Source: JAJEEA01 sp965116765
Lineage (GTDB): Bacteria > Acidobacteriota > Vicinamibacteria > Vicinamibacterales > UBA8438
Direction of reading: 5' to 3'
NCBI GenBank assembly: GCA_965116765.1
Contig: OZ220718.1
Location: 1,116,001-1,180,000 of the forward strand
DNA length: 64,000 nt
Both the position numbers and the translations under genes were made by a program. The notes below the pieces were generated by a model. The model was given only the letters and a program-made list of their open reading frames with translations, had not been told where the DNA came from and ran no database searches. Position 1 is the first letter of the stretch; each line of letters opens with the position of its first letter. Positions 1-8,251 of this stretch are shown in pieces.

Positions 1-2
1 AG

Positions 3-362
3 GAGCAGCTGCTCGACCCCGACCACCAGGCGTACCTGGCCGGCCTCGCGGACGTCGCGATGGAGACCTACCTGGCCGAGAGCACGGTCCTGCGGGTGTC
101 GAAGCGGTGGGACGGCCGCCCCGGCGGCGAGGCGGAGGCCGAGGCGGCGCTGGCCCGCATCGTCTTCTTCCGGTCCGGCGAGCGCATTCGGCAGGAGGCC
201 GCCGAGCTGCTGGGCAGCCTGCTGGCGGGCGAGGAGCTCGCCGCCGCCCTGGAACGCATCACGGCCTGGCTTCCGATTCCCGTCGGCCTCGTCGAGAGCC
301 GCGCGCAAGTGGCGCGGGCGCTCGTCGCGGGCGGCGGCTGGGTGCAGCCGGCCGCGGTGTAG
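3..362 (+). CDS. acyl-CoA dehydrogenase family protein, C-terminal fragment
   Basis: The gene enters from the left edge; only the last 119 codons are present, ending at TAG 360-362. The reading frame is open from base 3. The visible part is mostly helical, and the segment around METYLAESTVLR resembles the four-helix C-terminal domain of acyl-CoA dehydrogenases, where a Glu/Asp-Leu pattern precedes the last helices. If correct, the enzyme would oxidise an acyl-CoA using FAD and pass electrons to ETF, which fits the CoA transferase and enoyl-CoA hydratase a few kb downstream. The FAD-binding core and catalytic Glu lie outside the window, so substrate class cannot be judged. The assignment rests on a short C-terminal resemblance. 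Confidence 0.5.
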   Translation, partial: EQLLDPDHQAYLAGLADVAMETYLAESTVLRVSKRWDGRPGGEAEAEAALARIVFFRSGERIRQEAAELLGSLLAGEELAAALERITAWLPIPVGLVESRAQVARALVAGGGWVQPAAV

Positions 363-398
363 CGGGCCGGACCCCCGGCCGCCCCCGGGAAGACCATC

Positions 399-509
399 AT
401 GACCGCCCTCCACGTCCGCGAGATGCTGTCGCGCGGCCGAATCCGCGACTCGTCTGCCTGCGTCGTTTCGGCCCAGTCGGTCATCGACGCCGCGGAGCAG
501 ACACCATGA
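399..509 (+). CDS. possible 36-aa leader ORF coupled to the AlbA_2 gene
   Basis: ATG at 399 opens a 36-codon frame whose TGA (507-509) overlaps the ATG (506-508) of the next gene as ATGA, the usual sign of translational coupling. A GGGA-type purine run lies about 8 bases upstream of the ATG. The peptide is hydrophilic, rich in Arg and Ser, and matches no family I recognise. It could be a small partner protein, a leader peptide setting translation of the ATPase, or a chance frame; short open frames are common in DNA this GC-rich. Confidence 0.25.
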   Translation: MTALHVREMLSRGRIRDSSACVVSAQSVIDAAEQTP

Positions 510-1804
510 CGATGGACACCCAGGCGCTCCTGTCATCCATTCGGGCCGGTGAAGACACCGAGCTGGAGCTGAAGGAGGTCGTCTTCCGCGGCGACCGCAT
601 CGCGTTCGGCTCGGACCCCGGCCGCGCCTCGTCCAAGCTCGCCGAGGTCTTCGTCAGCATGGCGAACACCCGCGGGGGCACCCTCGTCATGGGGGTCCGC
701 GACGCCGACCGCGTCGTCGTCGGCGTCGACCCGAGCAAGCGCGACCTCCTGGAGCAGTTCGTCGTCAACGTCGCGACCACCAACTGCAACCCCCTCATCG
801 TCCCGGCCCTCGACTGGAAGCACCTGCCCGGGGAAGACGATGAACCGAAGCTGTGCCTGATCATCGACGTCCCGGCGTCCCCGTTCGAGGTCCACCAGAC
901 GAGCGACGGCCGGTTCCTGCAGCGCATCGGCAGCCACCGCCACCCGGTTCCCGCCGCACGGCTGGCGCGCCTGCTGAGCGCCCGGCGGATGACCAACCCG
1001 ATAGAGGAGCGCCCCGTGTTCGGGAGCCGCTTGACCGATCTCCACGAGTTGCGCCTCGAATCATATTTCCGCAACCGCTTTCCGGAGTGGAGCAGGCCCA
1101 CCGACTGGACCGCGACGTTGCTCGCCCACAAGCTCGCCGCCACCACCGAAGTGAGCGTGGTCCCGACCCATCTCGGGTTGCTGCTGTTCGCCGAACGCCC
1201 CGAGCAGCATCTGCCTGGCGCCTACATCTCCCTCGCGGCCTACCGCCACGCCGTGGCCGACGGCAACACCTCGGACAGCCGGGAGATCACTGGCCCCCTG
1301 CCCGAACAGATTGCCCAGGTCCTGACCTACTTCGGGTCTTCTCCCCTGATCCCGACCGTATCCAGAAAGGACCCCGACGGACGCCGCGACTTCCCGAGCT
1401 ACGTACACACCGCTCTGCAGGAAGCCGTGGTCAACGCCGTCGTGCACCGCGACTACGAAGCCCGCGGGTCCCAGGTCATCATCCGCCTCTTCCCCGACCG
1501 CATCGAGTTCCAGAATCCCGGCGCGCTCTACAACACGCTGACGATCGAAAACGTGTACGCCGGCTGCCAACCCGCCCGCCGCAACCAGTTCCTCGCCGGC
1601 TTCATGCGCGACTACAAGAGCCCGCTCACCGGCGTCGCGTACATGGAGGCGCGCGGCGAGGGCTTCCTCAACCTCGTGCGGACCAGCCAGCGCCTCTCGG
1701 GCCGTCGCCCCGAGCTGGAGCAGATCGGACAGGCCACGAAGCTGACCATCTACGCCGCGAAGCACGACGCCGCCGGCGGCATGGGACAACCGGAATGGAA
1801 CTGA
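506..1804 (+). CDS. AlbA_2-domain ATP-binding protein (putative transcriptional regulator)
   Basis: The 432-aa protein has the layout of the Schlafen/AlbA_2 regulator family. An N-terminal AlbA_2 domain (about 15-130) carries the E-L-K-E motif and the ANTRGGTLVMGV strand-turn. A C-terminal GHKL-like ATPase region follows, with EAVVNAVVHRDY at about residues 306-317 and an N-P-G box soon after. Start: ATG 506 follows GGAG by eight bases; a second in-frame ATG lies two codons later. Such proteins are usually described as DNA-binding regulators or helicase-like proteins and are often found in accessory regions near toxin-antitoxin or defence genes; here an Xre/MbcA-type antitoxin follows. A short dyad (CTGACA/TGTCAG, 1801-1819) overlaps the stop codon. 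Family is clear, function is not. Confidence 0.75.
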   Translation: MTMDTQALLSSIRAGEDTELELKEVVFRGDRIAFGSDPGRASSKLAEVFVSMANTRGGTLVMGVRDADRVVVGVDPSKRDLLEQFVVNVATTNCNPLIVPALDWKHLPGEDDEPKLCLIIDVPASPFEVHQTSDGRFLQRIGSHRHPVPAARLARLLSARRMTNPIEERPVFGSRLTDLHELRLESYFRNRFPEWSRPTDWTATLLAHKLAATTEVSVVPTHLGLLLFAERPEQHLPGAYISLAAYRHAVADGNTSDSREITGPLPEQIAQVLTYFGSSPLIPTVSRKDPDGRRDFPSYVHTALQEAVVNAVVHRDYEARGSQVIIRLFPDRIEFQNPGALYNTLTIENVYAGCQPARRNQFLAGFMRDYKSPLTGVAYMEARGEGFLNLVRTSQRLSGRRPELEQIGQATKLTIYAAKHDAAGGMGQPEWN

Positions 1805-1823
1805 CAGCACCAGTGTCAGGCCG

Positions 1824-1851
1824 ATGACCGAGACCGCACAACAAGTAGAAT
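1824..1851 (+). promoter_or_regulatory. candidate promoter for the antitoxin gene
   Basis: TAGAAT at 1846-1851 matches the bacterial -10 hexamer at five of six positions and sits in one of the few AT-rich patches nearby. ATGACC at 1824-1829, 16 bases upstream, is a weak -35 candidate. The antitoxin ATG lies 36 bases downstream, leaving room for a short leader. Antitoxins of this class often repress their own promoter, but no clear inverted repeat was found here. Confidence 0.35.
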
Positions 1852-1887
1852 TACTCGAGAGCACGTCGAAGCAGGGGGCCGGCGACC

Positions 1888-2247
1888 ATGCGGCTTCACG
1901 ACCTGGTGGACGGCGACGAGCCGGTGTTCTCGCCGGCGCGCATCGCGGGTGCGTTGCGCACGACGAAGGCCGAGATCGCCGACACGCTCGGACTGAGCCG
2001 CGACGCGCTGTCGCGAACCGCGCGGATCCGGGCGACCAAGACGCAGACCCGGCTGCGGGAGATGGTTGAGATCCTCCATCGCGTGCAGAGCTGCACCGGC
2101 TTGCCGCCCCTCGTCGCCTATGCCTGGTTCCGATCGGAGGCGTTGCCCGGATTCGGCGGCCTGACGCCCGACCAGTTGGTGCGCCAGGGAAAGGCGGGGC
2201 TGGTCCATGCCCATCTCGACCGGATCATGGCCGGCGGGTACTCGTGA
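1888..2247 (+). CDS. Xre/MbcA/ParS-type antitoxin, apparently orphan
   Basis: The 119-aa protein has an N-terminal helix-turn-helix-like region (KAEIADTLGLSRDALSR, about 29-45) and a C-terminal toxin-binding domain. The ending AWFRSEALPGFGGLTPDQL followed by a helix and DRIMAGGYS is the hallmark of the DUF2384 (MbcA/ParS/Xre) family. These antitoxins normally sit just upstream of a RES-domain toxin that degrades or modifies NAD. Here the next 120 bases contain only very short frames, and a metabolic gene on the other strand follows, so no toxin partner is visible. A G-rich run 12-18 bases before the ATG may serve as ribosome site. It may be a degraded TA remnant, a solitary regulator, or an antitoxin acting on a toxin elsewhere. 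Confidence 0.8.
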   Translation: MRLHDLVDGDEPVFSPARIAGALRTTKAEIADTLGLSRDALSRTARIRATKTQTRLREMVEILHRVQSCTGLPPLVAYAWFRSEALPGFGGLTPDQLVRQGKAGLVHAHLDRIMAGGYS

Positions 2248-2373
2248 TACCGGGTCGGCCGGATGCGGTTCCGCGGCATCGTGAAGGGTTTCTTCGTGCC
2301 GAGCGAGTCGGGGAACACGGATACGCTGTGAGATTCTCCGCGCCGGTGGGCGCTCCTGATCGATGACCCGGCG

Positions 2374-3462
2374 TCAATCGGGCGTGCCCGGAGCTCGACC
2401 CAGGGCAGCGACGACCGCCGAGGTCATCTCGGCCGTCGTGGCGGCGCCGCCGAGGTCGCCGGTGCGGGTCTCACCGGCGCCGAGCACCGCCTCCACCGCC
2501 GCCTCGATGGCCCGCGCTCCATCCGCCTCCCCCAGGTGCTCCAGCATCATCGCCCCCGTCAGCATCTGCGCGACGGGGTTGGCGACGCCCTTGCCCGCGA
2601 TGTCGGGGGCCGACCCGTGCACCGGCTCGAACATCGAGGGATGGGTGCGGTCGGGGTTGAGGTTGGCGCCGGGGGCGAGGCCGATCGAGCCGGCCACGGC
2701 GGGGCCGAGGTCGGAGAGGATGTCGCCGAACAGGTTGCTCGCGACGATGACGTCGAACCAGTCGGGGTGCTGCACGAGGTGCGCGGTGAGGATGTCGATG
2801 TGGTACTGGTCGGTCCGCACGTCGGGATAGTCCGCCGCGACCGCCTCGAAGCGCTCGTCCCAGAACGGCATGGTGTGGATGATGCCGTTCGACTTGGTCG
2901 CCGACGTCAGGTGCTTCGCGGGCCGCGCCCGGGCCTTCTCGAACGCGTAGCGCAGCACCCGGTCGACGCCCTCCCGCGTGAACACCGACTGCTGCACCGC
3001 GAGCTCGGCCGGCGTCCCCGCGTAGAGGCGGCCGCCGATCTCCGAGTACTCGCCCTCGTTGTTCTCCCGGACGATGACGAAGTCGATGTCGGACGGTCCG
3101 CGGTCCGCGAGCGGCGACCGTACGCCCGGCCAGAGCCGCACCGGGCGCAGGTTGACGTACTGGCGGAACTGTCGGCGGATGGGAATGAGCAGGCCCCACA
3201 GGGACACGTGGTCGGGCACGCCCGGATATCCGACGGCGCCGAGGAACACCGCATCGAAGCCGGCAAGCTCGGCGACCTCGCGCCCTTCCGTCATGCTGCC
3301 GGTGCGTACGTACAGCTCGCACGACCAGTCGAAGTCCGTCCACTCGAAGCCGAAGCCATGGCGCCGGCCGACCGCCTCGAGCAGCTCCTGGGCCGCGGGC
3401 ACGACCTCCTTGCCGATCCCGTCACCGGGAATCACCGCAATGCGATAGGTTCTCTCTGCCAT
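2374..3462 (-). CDS. tartrate/D-malate-type dehydrogenase (isopropylmalate dehydrogenase superfamily)
   Basis: The 362-aa protein is a full-length member of the beta-decarboxylating dehydrogenases, which oxidise 2-hydroxyacids with NAD and release CO2. Family marks in order: GDGIGKE near the N-terminus, the RENNEGEYSE substrate loop, the catalytic Lys in TSATKSN, the metal-binding Asp pair in LFGDILSDLGP, and the NAD-binding loop HGSAPDIAGKGVANP. GLAPGANLNP and the FDWSCELY segment point to the tartrate/D-malate (TtuC/DmlA) subgroup over leucine-pathway LeuB; no other leu genes are nearby. AGGA four bases before the ATG supports the start. It reads on the same strand as the CoA transferase, 76 bp downstream of it, suggesting an organic-acid catabolic unit. 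Exact substrate is uncertain. Confidence 0.8.
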   Translation of the reverse strand: MAERTYRIAVIPGDGIGKEVVPAAQELLEAVGRRHGFGFEWTDFDWSCELYVRTGSMTEGREVAELAGFDAVFLGAVGYPGVPDHVSLWGLLIPIRRQFRQYVNLRPVRLWPGVRSPLADRGPSDIDFVIVRENNEGEYSEIGGRLYAGTPAELAVQQSVFTREGVDRVLRYAFEKARARPAKHLTSATKSNGIIHTMPFWDERFEAVAADYPDVRTDQYHIDILTAHLVQHPDWFDVIVASNLFGDILSDLGPAVAGSIGLAPGANLNPDRTHPSMFEPVHGSAPDIAGKGVANPVAQMLTGAMMLEHLGEADGARAIEAAVEAVLGAGETRTGDLGGAATTAEMTSAVVAALGRAPGTPD

Positions 3463-3538
3463 GGTTCCTCATCTGCAAGGCGAGCGGTCGGGCCCGTTCC
3501 CCGAGCACCGTTTCGCCGGTCACCCGTGGCGGCGCCAA

Positions 3539-4723
3539 TCACGCCACGGCACCGGCCCGCCTCAGGGCCGCAATCTCGTCCGCCCCGAACCCCGCATCGC
3601 CGAGTATCTCGTCGGTATGCTCGCCGAGCCGCGGCGCGGGACGGCCGGGCGCGAGCGGGGTCTCCGAGAGCTTGATCGGCGTGCCCAGGGTCGGGATGCG
3701 CCCCAGCGTCGGATGGTCGGTCTCGACCACCAGCTCGCGGGCCCGGACGTGGGGATCGGCCATCACCTCGGCATAGTCGTTGATGGGGCCGCACGGCACC
3801 CCGCGGCCCTCCAGGCGCTCCAGCCAGTGCGACCGGGGGCGGGCCTCCATCACCGCCTCGATGCGGGCCGCGAGGGCCTCGCGGTTGCGGATGCGGTGGG
3901 TGTCGTCCCGGTACTCGGGATCGTCGGCCCACTCCGGGTGATCGAGGGCCTCGCAGAGGCGGCGGAACGTGCGGTCGTTGGCGGCCCCGATGGTGAGATG
4001 GCCGTCGGCGCAGCGGATCGCCTGGTACGGCGCGTTCATGCGGTGCGCCGAGCCGAGCCGCTCGGGCACCCCGCGCCCCGAGAAGTACTGGGTCGCCTCC
4101 CACACCGAGAGGGCGACCCCGGCGTCGACGAGCGACGTGTCGACGAGCTGCCCGCGCCCCGTGCGCGCCCGCGCGAGGAGGGCGGACAGGATGCCGGCGA
4201 GGGCGAAGAGGGCGGCGCCGAGGTCGGTCACGGGTATCCCCGCCTTGACCGGCGGGCGCCCCGCCTCGCCGGTGACCGACATGAGGCCGGAGACGCCCTG
4301 GGCCACCAGGTCGAAGCCCCCCTTGCCGGCGGAGGGGCCGGTCTGCCCGTAGCCCGAGATGGACGCGTAGACGAGACGCGGATACCGCCGGGAGAGCTCG
4401 GCGTAGTCCAGGCCGAACTTCTCGAGCACCCCCGGCCGGTAGTTCTCCACCAGCACGTCGGACACGGCGGCGAGGCGCCGGACGGCGTCGCGGCCGGCCG
4501 GCTGCTTCAGGTCGACCACGATGCCCCGCTTGCCCCGGTTGACGGCGTTGAAGCTGGGGCTGTCGCTGCCGACGCCGCCCGGCATGCGCCGGGTCGAGTC
4601 GCCGGCCGGGGGCTCGACCTTGATCACGTCCGCCCCCATGTCGCACAGTAGCATCGAGCAGAACGGCCCGGCCATCACCTGGGTGAGGTCGAGCACGCGC
4701 AGTCCGTCGAGTGCCGAGTTCAT
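3539..4723 (-). CDS. CaiB/BaiF family III CoA transferase
   Basis: The 394-aa enzyme belongs to the family III CoA transferases, which move CoA between carboxylic acids through an aspartyl-CoA thioester. Visible marks are the N-terminal GLRVLDLTQVMAGPF, VIKVEPP, the VENYRPGVLEKFGLDY segment, SGYGQTGP, and the presumed catalytic Asp in GQLVDTSLVDAG. The C-terminus has the usual LGEHTDEIL pattern. I chose ATG 4723; an in-frame TTG at 4735 would add four residues. It is divergent from an enoyl-CoA hydratase with about 60 bp between starts, a pairing like caiB/caiD, so the two may act on the same acyl-CoA. Substrate is unknown. Confidence 0.85.
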   Translation of the reverse strand: MNSALDGLRVLDLTQVMAGPFCSMLLCDMGADVIKVEPPAGDSTRRMPGGVGSDSPSFNAVNRGKRGIVVDLKQPAGRDAVRRLAAVSDVLVENYRPGVLEKFGLDYAELSRRYPRLVYASISGYGQTGPSAGKGGFDLVAQGVSGLMSVTGEAGRPPVKAGIPVTDLGAALFALAGILSALLARARTGRGQLVDTSLVDAGVALSVWEATQYFSGRGVPERLGSAHRMNAPYQAIRCADGHLTIGAANDRTFRRLCEALDHPEWADDPEYRDDTHRIRNREALAARIEAVMEARPRSHWLERLEGRGVPCGPINDYAEVMADPHVRARELVVETDHPTLGRIPTLGTPIKLSETPLAPGRPAPRLGEHTDEILGDAGFGADEIAALRRAGAVA

Positions 4724-4781
4724 CGCCCTCGCCAAACCTACGGCTCCGCTCGCCGCCCGACCAAGCCAGGAGAGTCAGTCC

Positions 4782-5573
4782 GTGCCTACGCCCACGCCCG
4801 ATGCCGTCTACGCCGTCGACGGCCCCGTCGCCACCCTCACGTTCAACCGCCCCGCCGCCCGCAACGCCATGACCTGGGCCATGTACGACGCCCTCGTCGA
4901 GGCCTGCGACGCTGTGGACGACGACCCCGCGGTCAAGGTCCTCGTGCTGCGCGGGGCCGGCGACCGCGCCTTCGTGGCCGGCACCGACATCAGCCAGTTC
5001 CAGGACCTGCGGACCCCCGACGACGCCCTCGCGTACGAGTCGAGGCTCGATCGGGTGCTCGGCCGGCTCGAGCGCGTCCGGATACCCACCATCGCCCGCG
5101 TGCAGGGGGTGGCCGTCGGGGGCGGGTGCGCCATGGCGATCGCCTGCGACCTCCGCATCTGCGGCCCCGGGGCCCGCTTCGGCATTCCCGTCGCGCGCAC
5201 CCTCGGCAACTGCCTGTCGGCCGCCAACTGCGCCCGGCTGCTGGACCTCGTGGGGCCCGACCGGCTCAAGGACCTGATGTTCACCGCCCGCCTCCTCGAC
5301 GCCCGCGAGTCGCTGGCGGCGGGGCTCGCGACGCGCGTCGTCGACGACGACCGACTCGACGAGACGGTGGCGGAGACCGCCGCCGCCATCGCCGCCAACG
5401 CCCCCCTGACGATTCGCGCCACCAAGGAGCTCGTCCGCCGCCTGCAGCGAGAGCGCCGGCCCGACCCCGCCCTCGGCCACGACCTCATCGTCGAGTGCTA
5501 CACGAGCGACGACTTCCGCAACGCGGTCGAGGCCTTCGTGGCCCGCCGCCCCCCGGCCTGGGCCGGGCGCTAG
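4782..5573 (+). CDS. enoyl-CoA hydratase/isomerase family protein
   Basis: This 263-aa crotonase-fold protein has the family's typical length. It shows the oxyanion-hole strands AFVAGTDISQF (about 64-74) and GVAVGGGCAMAIACDLRI (about 108-125) and the C-terminal trimerisation helices. The glutamates used by classical hydratases are not obvious: the position after the second oxyanion strand reads FGIPVARTLGN, so a specialised hydratase, isomerase or lyase is possible. The GTG start at 4782 is set by AGGAGA eight bases upstream. Divergent from the CoA transferase; probably a joint acyl-CoA pathway. The following intergenic space holds two dispersed repeats before a convergent gene. Confidence 0.85.
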   Translation: MPTPTPDAVYAVDGPVATLTFNRPAARNAMTWAMYDALVEACDAVDDDPAVKVLVLRGAGDRAFVAGTDISQFQDLRTPDDALAYESRLDRVLGRLERVRIPTIARVQGVAVGGGCAMAIACDLRICGPGARFGIPVARTLGNCLSAANCARLLDLVGPDRLKDLMFTARLLDARESLAAGLATRVVDDDRLDETVAETAAAIAANAPLTIRATKELVRRLQRERRPDPALGHDLIVECYTSDDFRNAVEAFVARRPPAWAGR

Positions 5574-5577
5574 TCTG

Positions 5578-5746
5578 GCCCGCCAATCGTCGCGTGCGGC
5601 TCCGCTCGGCGCCCAAGCAACCCTGCCAGGAGCCTGCACCGTTCTGCGACGCAGACTCCCGGCCCGGCAATCGCCGCCCTCGGCTCCGATTGCCGCCCTG
5701 CCAACCCTGCCGGTCTGCGCCGTTCCACGGCCCGGGCTCCCGGCCC
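5578..5746 (+). repeat. dispersed hairpin repeat, two tandem copies (site A)
   Basis: Two head-to-tail copies of the window's dispersed repeat (about 5578-5661 and 5662-5746). Each copy begins with a CCCGCCAATCGTCGCC-like block, continues with GGCTCCG...GGCGCCCAA, and ends in an inverted repeat built on GTCTGCGCCGTTCCACGGC. The pair sits between two convergent genes. The hairpin has no T-tract, so it is not a typical intrinsic terminator, though it could stall transcription from both sides. Confidence 0.75.
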
Positions 5747-5757
5747 GCAGGGTACGC

Positions 5758-7494
5758 TCATGCCGCCGTCACGCGTTCGAACAGGGACGCCAGGCGCTCG
5801 AGCCCGGCCGTGGCGCCGCCCTGCAGGTGCAGGCGGACGACCCGGCGCCCGCGCGCCGCCAGCACCTCGAGATCGCCCAGCGCCTGCGCCATCTGGACCG
5901 CCCCGAACGTGCAGGTTCGGCCCGGCACCGGCAGATCGACGTCGTCGGTCGTCAGCAGCACGAACACGCCCGTCGCCGGCCCGCCCTTGAACACCTGCCC
6001 GGTCGAGTGGAGATAGCGCGGCCCGAATCCGACGCTGGTGGCCACCCGGCGCGCGTTGCGCACCCGCCCGCGGATGCGCTGCAGGACCTCGGTGTTGGCC
6101 CGGCTCCGATCCACGTAGGCCAACAGCGCCACGTAGTCGCCGGGCCCCGCGCTCGCCACGTGCGCCGACACCAGCCCGTCGAGGGTGGGCTCGCGGGCCG
6201 ACGCGCGAAGGCGCGAGGCGGTCTCGGCGTCCGCGAACAGGGCCATACCGTCGGACCGCGCCGCCGGCGACTCCTCCGGGAATCCCCCGCCCGCCTCCCA
6301 GGCCGCGGTCAGGCTGCGCGCCGCGACCTTGGCCGCCTCCACGTCGGGCTGGTCGAAGGGATTCACGCCGAGCACCGCCCCGCACGCGGCGGTGGCGAGC
6401 TCCCACCGGAAGAGCTCGGCGGCCAGGGCCTCCCGGCCCGGCACCGGCAGGGTGGCGACGGGGTGTCCGGCCTCGGCGAGGCCTCCGAGCGCAGAGTCCT
6501 GTCCCGACTCGGCGTCGTCATCCACGCGCAGATGAACGAACAGGCGGTCGGGACCGTAGGCGGCGGGCGGGCCGAGCTCTTCGTCGACGATCGGAATCAG
6601 CCCCCGCCCCGCCTTGCCCGTCGACTCCGCCAGCAGCTGCTCCAGCCAGCCGCCGAGGACGCCAATCGACGGCGTCGGCACCAGGGTGACCTTGTCCCGG
6701 CCGGCGGCGGCGGCGAGTCCGAGCAGCAGCCCCAGCCGCACCCCCGGGTTCCGCCCGGCGGGGACGTCGGCGCCGCACCGCTCGGCCATCGCCCGCGCCG
6801 GGGCCAGGACCGCCGGCACGTCGACGCCGCAGGCCGCGGCGGGGACGAGGCCGAAGCTCGAGAGGACGGAGAACCGGCCCCCCACGTCGGGGCGACCGCT
6901 CCACACCTGACGGAAGCCCTCGGCCGCCGCCGTCTCCTCGAGGGCCGAGCCCGGGTCGGTGATAGCGACGAAGTGCGACCCGGCCCGCGCAGGCCCCACC
7001 GCCTGCCGCATGCGATCCTGAAAATGAGCGGTCAGCAACGCCGGCTCGAGAGTCGTGCCCGACTTGCTCGACACGATGCACAGGGTGCGCGACAAGTCGA
7101 TCCGCGAGGCGGTCCGCGCGATCTGCGCCGGGTCCGTGGTGTCGAGCACGTGCAGGGCCGGCGCCCCTTCGGCCCCGCCGAGCACGTGGCCGACGACCTC
7201 CGCGCCGAGGCTGGAACCGCCCATGCCGAGCAGCAGGACGTCGGTGAGCCCGTCCGCCCGCACGCCGCCCGCGAACCGGTCCAACGCGTCGGCCGGCACT
7301 TCCGCATGAGGCAGATCCAGCCACCCCAGCCAGCGCGCCTCGTCGCCGCCCGTCCACACGTCCGGGTCCTTGCGCCACAGGCGGCCAACCAGCCCGTCCC
7401 GGTCCCAGCGCCGGCACTCCTCGTCGAGGGCGGCCTGCAGGTCGCGGCCGAGCCGCCACGCCGTCGTCGATTCAGTCAGGGGATGCTCCAGCAC
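5758..7494 (-). CDS. pgi: glucose-6-phosphate isomerase, TalPgi-type isomerase domain
   Basis: The 578-aa protein interconverts glucose-6-P and fructose-6-P. It resembles the isomerase half of bifunctional transaldolase/phosphoglucose isomerases: LLLGMGGSSLGAEV opens the first sugar-isomerase domain, VSSKSGTTLEP binds phosphate, and GVNPFDQPDVEAAK lies in the second domain. The C-terminal 120 residues (from about FGPRYLHSTGQVFKGG) are also typical of that fusion family. No transaldolase domain is present upstream; the next gene is RpiB. The start is uncertain: GTG 7494 precedes the conserved region, and TTG 7581 would add a basic 29-residue stretch lacking homology marks. It lies in a minus-strand run with rpiB, consistent with sugar-phosphate metabolism. 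Confidence 0.85.
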   Translation of the reverse strand: MLEHPLTESTTAWRLGRDLQAALDEECRRWDRDGLVGRLWRKDPDVWTGGDEARWLGWLDLPHAEVPADALDRFAGGVRADGLTDVLLLGMGGSSLGAEVVGHVLGGAEGAPALHVLDTTDPAQIARTASRIDLSRTLCIVSSKSGTTLEPALLTAHFQDRMRQAVGPARAGSHFVAITDPGSALEETAAAEGFRQVWSGRPDVGGRFSVLSSFGLVPAAACGVDVPAVLAPARAMAERCGADVPAGRNPGVRLGLLLGLAAAAGRDKVTLVPTPSIGVLGGWLEQLLAESTGKAGRGLIPIVDEELGPPAAYGPDRLFVHLRVDDDAESGQDSALGGLAEAGHPVATLPVPGREALAAELFRWELATAACGAVLGVNPFDQPDVEAAKVAARSLTAAWEAGGGFPEESPAARSDGMALFADAETASRLRASAREPTLDGLVSAHVASAGPGDYVALLAYVDRSRANTEVLQRIRGRVRNARRVATSVGFGPRYLHSTGQVFKGGPATGVFVLLTTDDVDLPVPGRTCTFGAVQMAQALGDLEVLAARGRRVVRLHLQGGATAGLERLASLFERVTAA

Positions 7495-7603
7495 AAGACA
7501 GGGGGCGCGCGGGAGGCGCCGGCGAACGGGGCCGCCCCGGAAACCTCCCGCGCACGAGCTTGGCGTCAGCGAAGCTCCCAACGCGACCGAAAGCCGCGCC
7601 GCT

Positions 7604-8062
7604 TCAGGCCTGGGGCCACTGCCGGGTCTCGAGGCGCCGGACCTTCTCGATGCGCCGCCGATGCCGCTCCTCGCGGGAGAACCTCGCCTCCAGGAAGGTC
7701 TCCACGAGCTCGCGGGCCAGCGCCACCCCGACGATGCGCGCCCCGAGAACGAGGACGTTCATGTCGTCGTGCTCCACGCCCTGGTGCGCGGAGTAGGTAT
7801 CGTGGCAGACTGCGCCCCGGATGCCGGGCACCTTGTTGACCGCCACCCCCGCCCCGACCCCGCTCCCGCAGATCATCACGCCGCGGTCGGCGCGGCCGTC
7901 GCGGACGGCCACCGCCAGCGACTCCGCGTAGTCGGGGTAGTCGGCCGCGGCCTCGCTGTCGGTGCCGACGTCGACGACCTCGTGGCCGCGCTCCCGCAGC
8001 ATGTCGGCGAGCGACGTCTTCAACCGGAATCCGGCGTGGTCGGACCCTATCGCCACCCGCAT
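7604..8062 (-). CDS. rpiB: ribose-5-phosphate isomerase B (RpiB/LacAB family)
   Basis: The 152-aa enzyme interconverts ribose-5-P and ribulose-5-P in the pentose phosphate pathway. Diagnostic segments are MRVAIGSDHAGF at the start, YPDYAE near residue 45, the catalytic-loop GVMICGSGVG containing the active-site Cys, and NVLVLGARIVG. The ATG at 8062 is favoured over in-frame ATGs at 8089 and 8080 because GGAGGA lies seven to eight bases upstream and the family begins right there. About 110 bp separate it from the downstream isomerase gene, so the two may be co-transcribed. A standalone RpiB beside a Pgi that lacks its transaldolase half suggests the rest of the pathway is encoded elsewhere. 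Confidence 0.9.
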   Translation of the reverse strand: MRVAIGSDHAGFRLKTSLADMLRERGHEVVDVGTDSEAAADYPDYAESLAVAVRDGRADRGVMICGSGVGAGVAVNKVPGIRGAVCHDTYSAHQGVEHDDMNVLVLGARIVGVALARELVETFLEARFSREERHRRRIEKVRRLETRQWPQA

Positions 8063-8251
8063 CGAGCCGTCCTCCGCCATCTCTCCCATCCGTCCGGCCG
8101 GTCCCGCCGTGCCGGCCCTCCCGGTTCACCCTCCGGAGCCGCAGAAACAACGACACCAGAGGCGCCGCGCCACACCTCGCGCTACGGCGCGGGATCGTAC
8201 TACAAGCACCGGCGAGACTCCGGTCGGGGATGCGGACGCGGCCCAGCCGTG

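Noticed and set aside
2244..2366. 40-codon GTG frame after the antitoxin as its toxin
   Set aside because: Far shorter than a RES toxin and without any RES motif; the GTGA overlap alone is weak evidence.
2374..3462. Dehydrogenase as LeuB of leucine synthesis
   Set aside because: The tartrate/malate-type loops and FDWSCELY segment fit TtuC/DmlA better, and no leuA, leuC or leuD is adjacent.
5578..5746. Repeat hairpins as classical intrinsic terminators
   Set aside because: Stems are strong but no T-tract follows in any copy, and some copies lie inside operons or divergent promoter regions.
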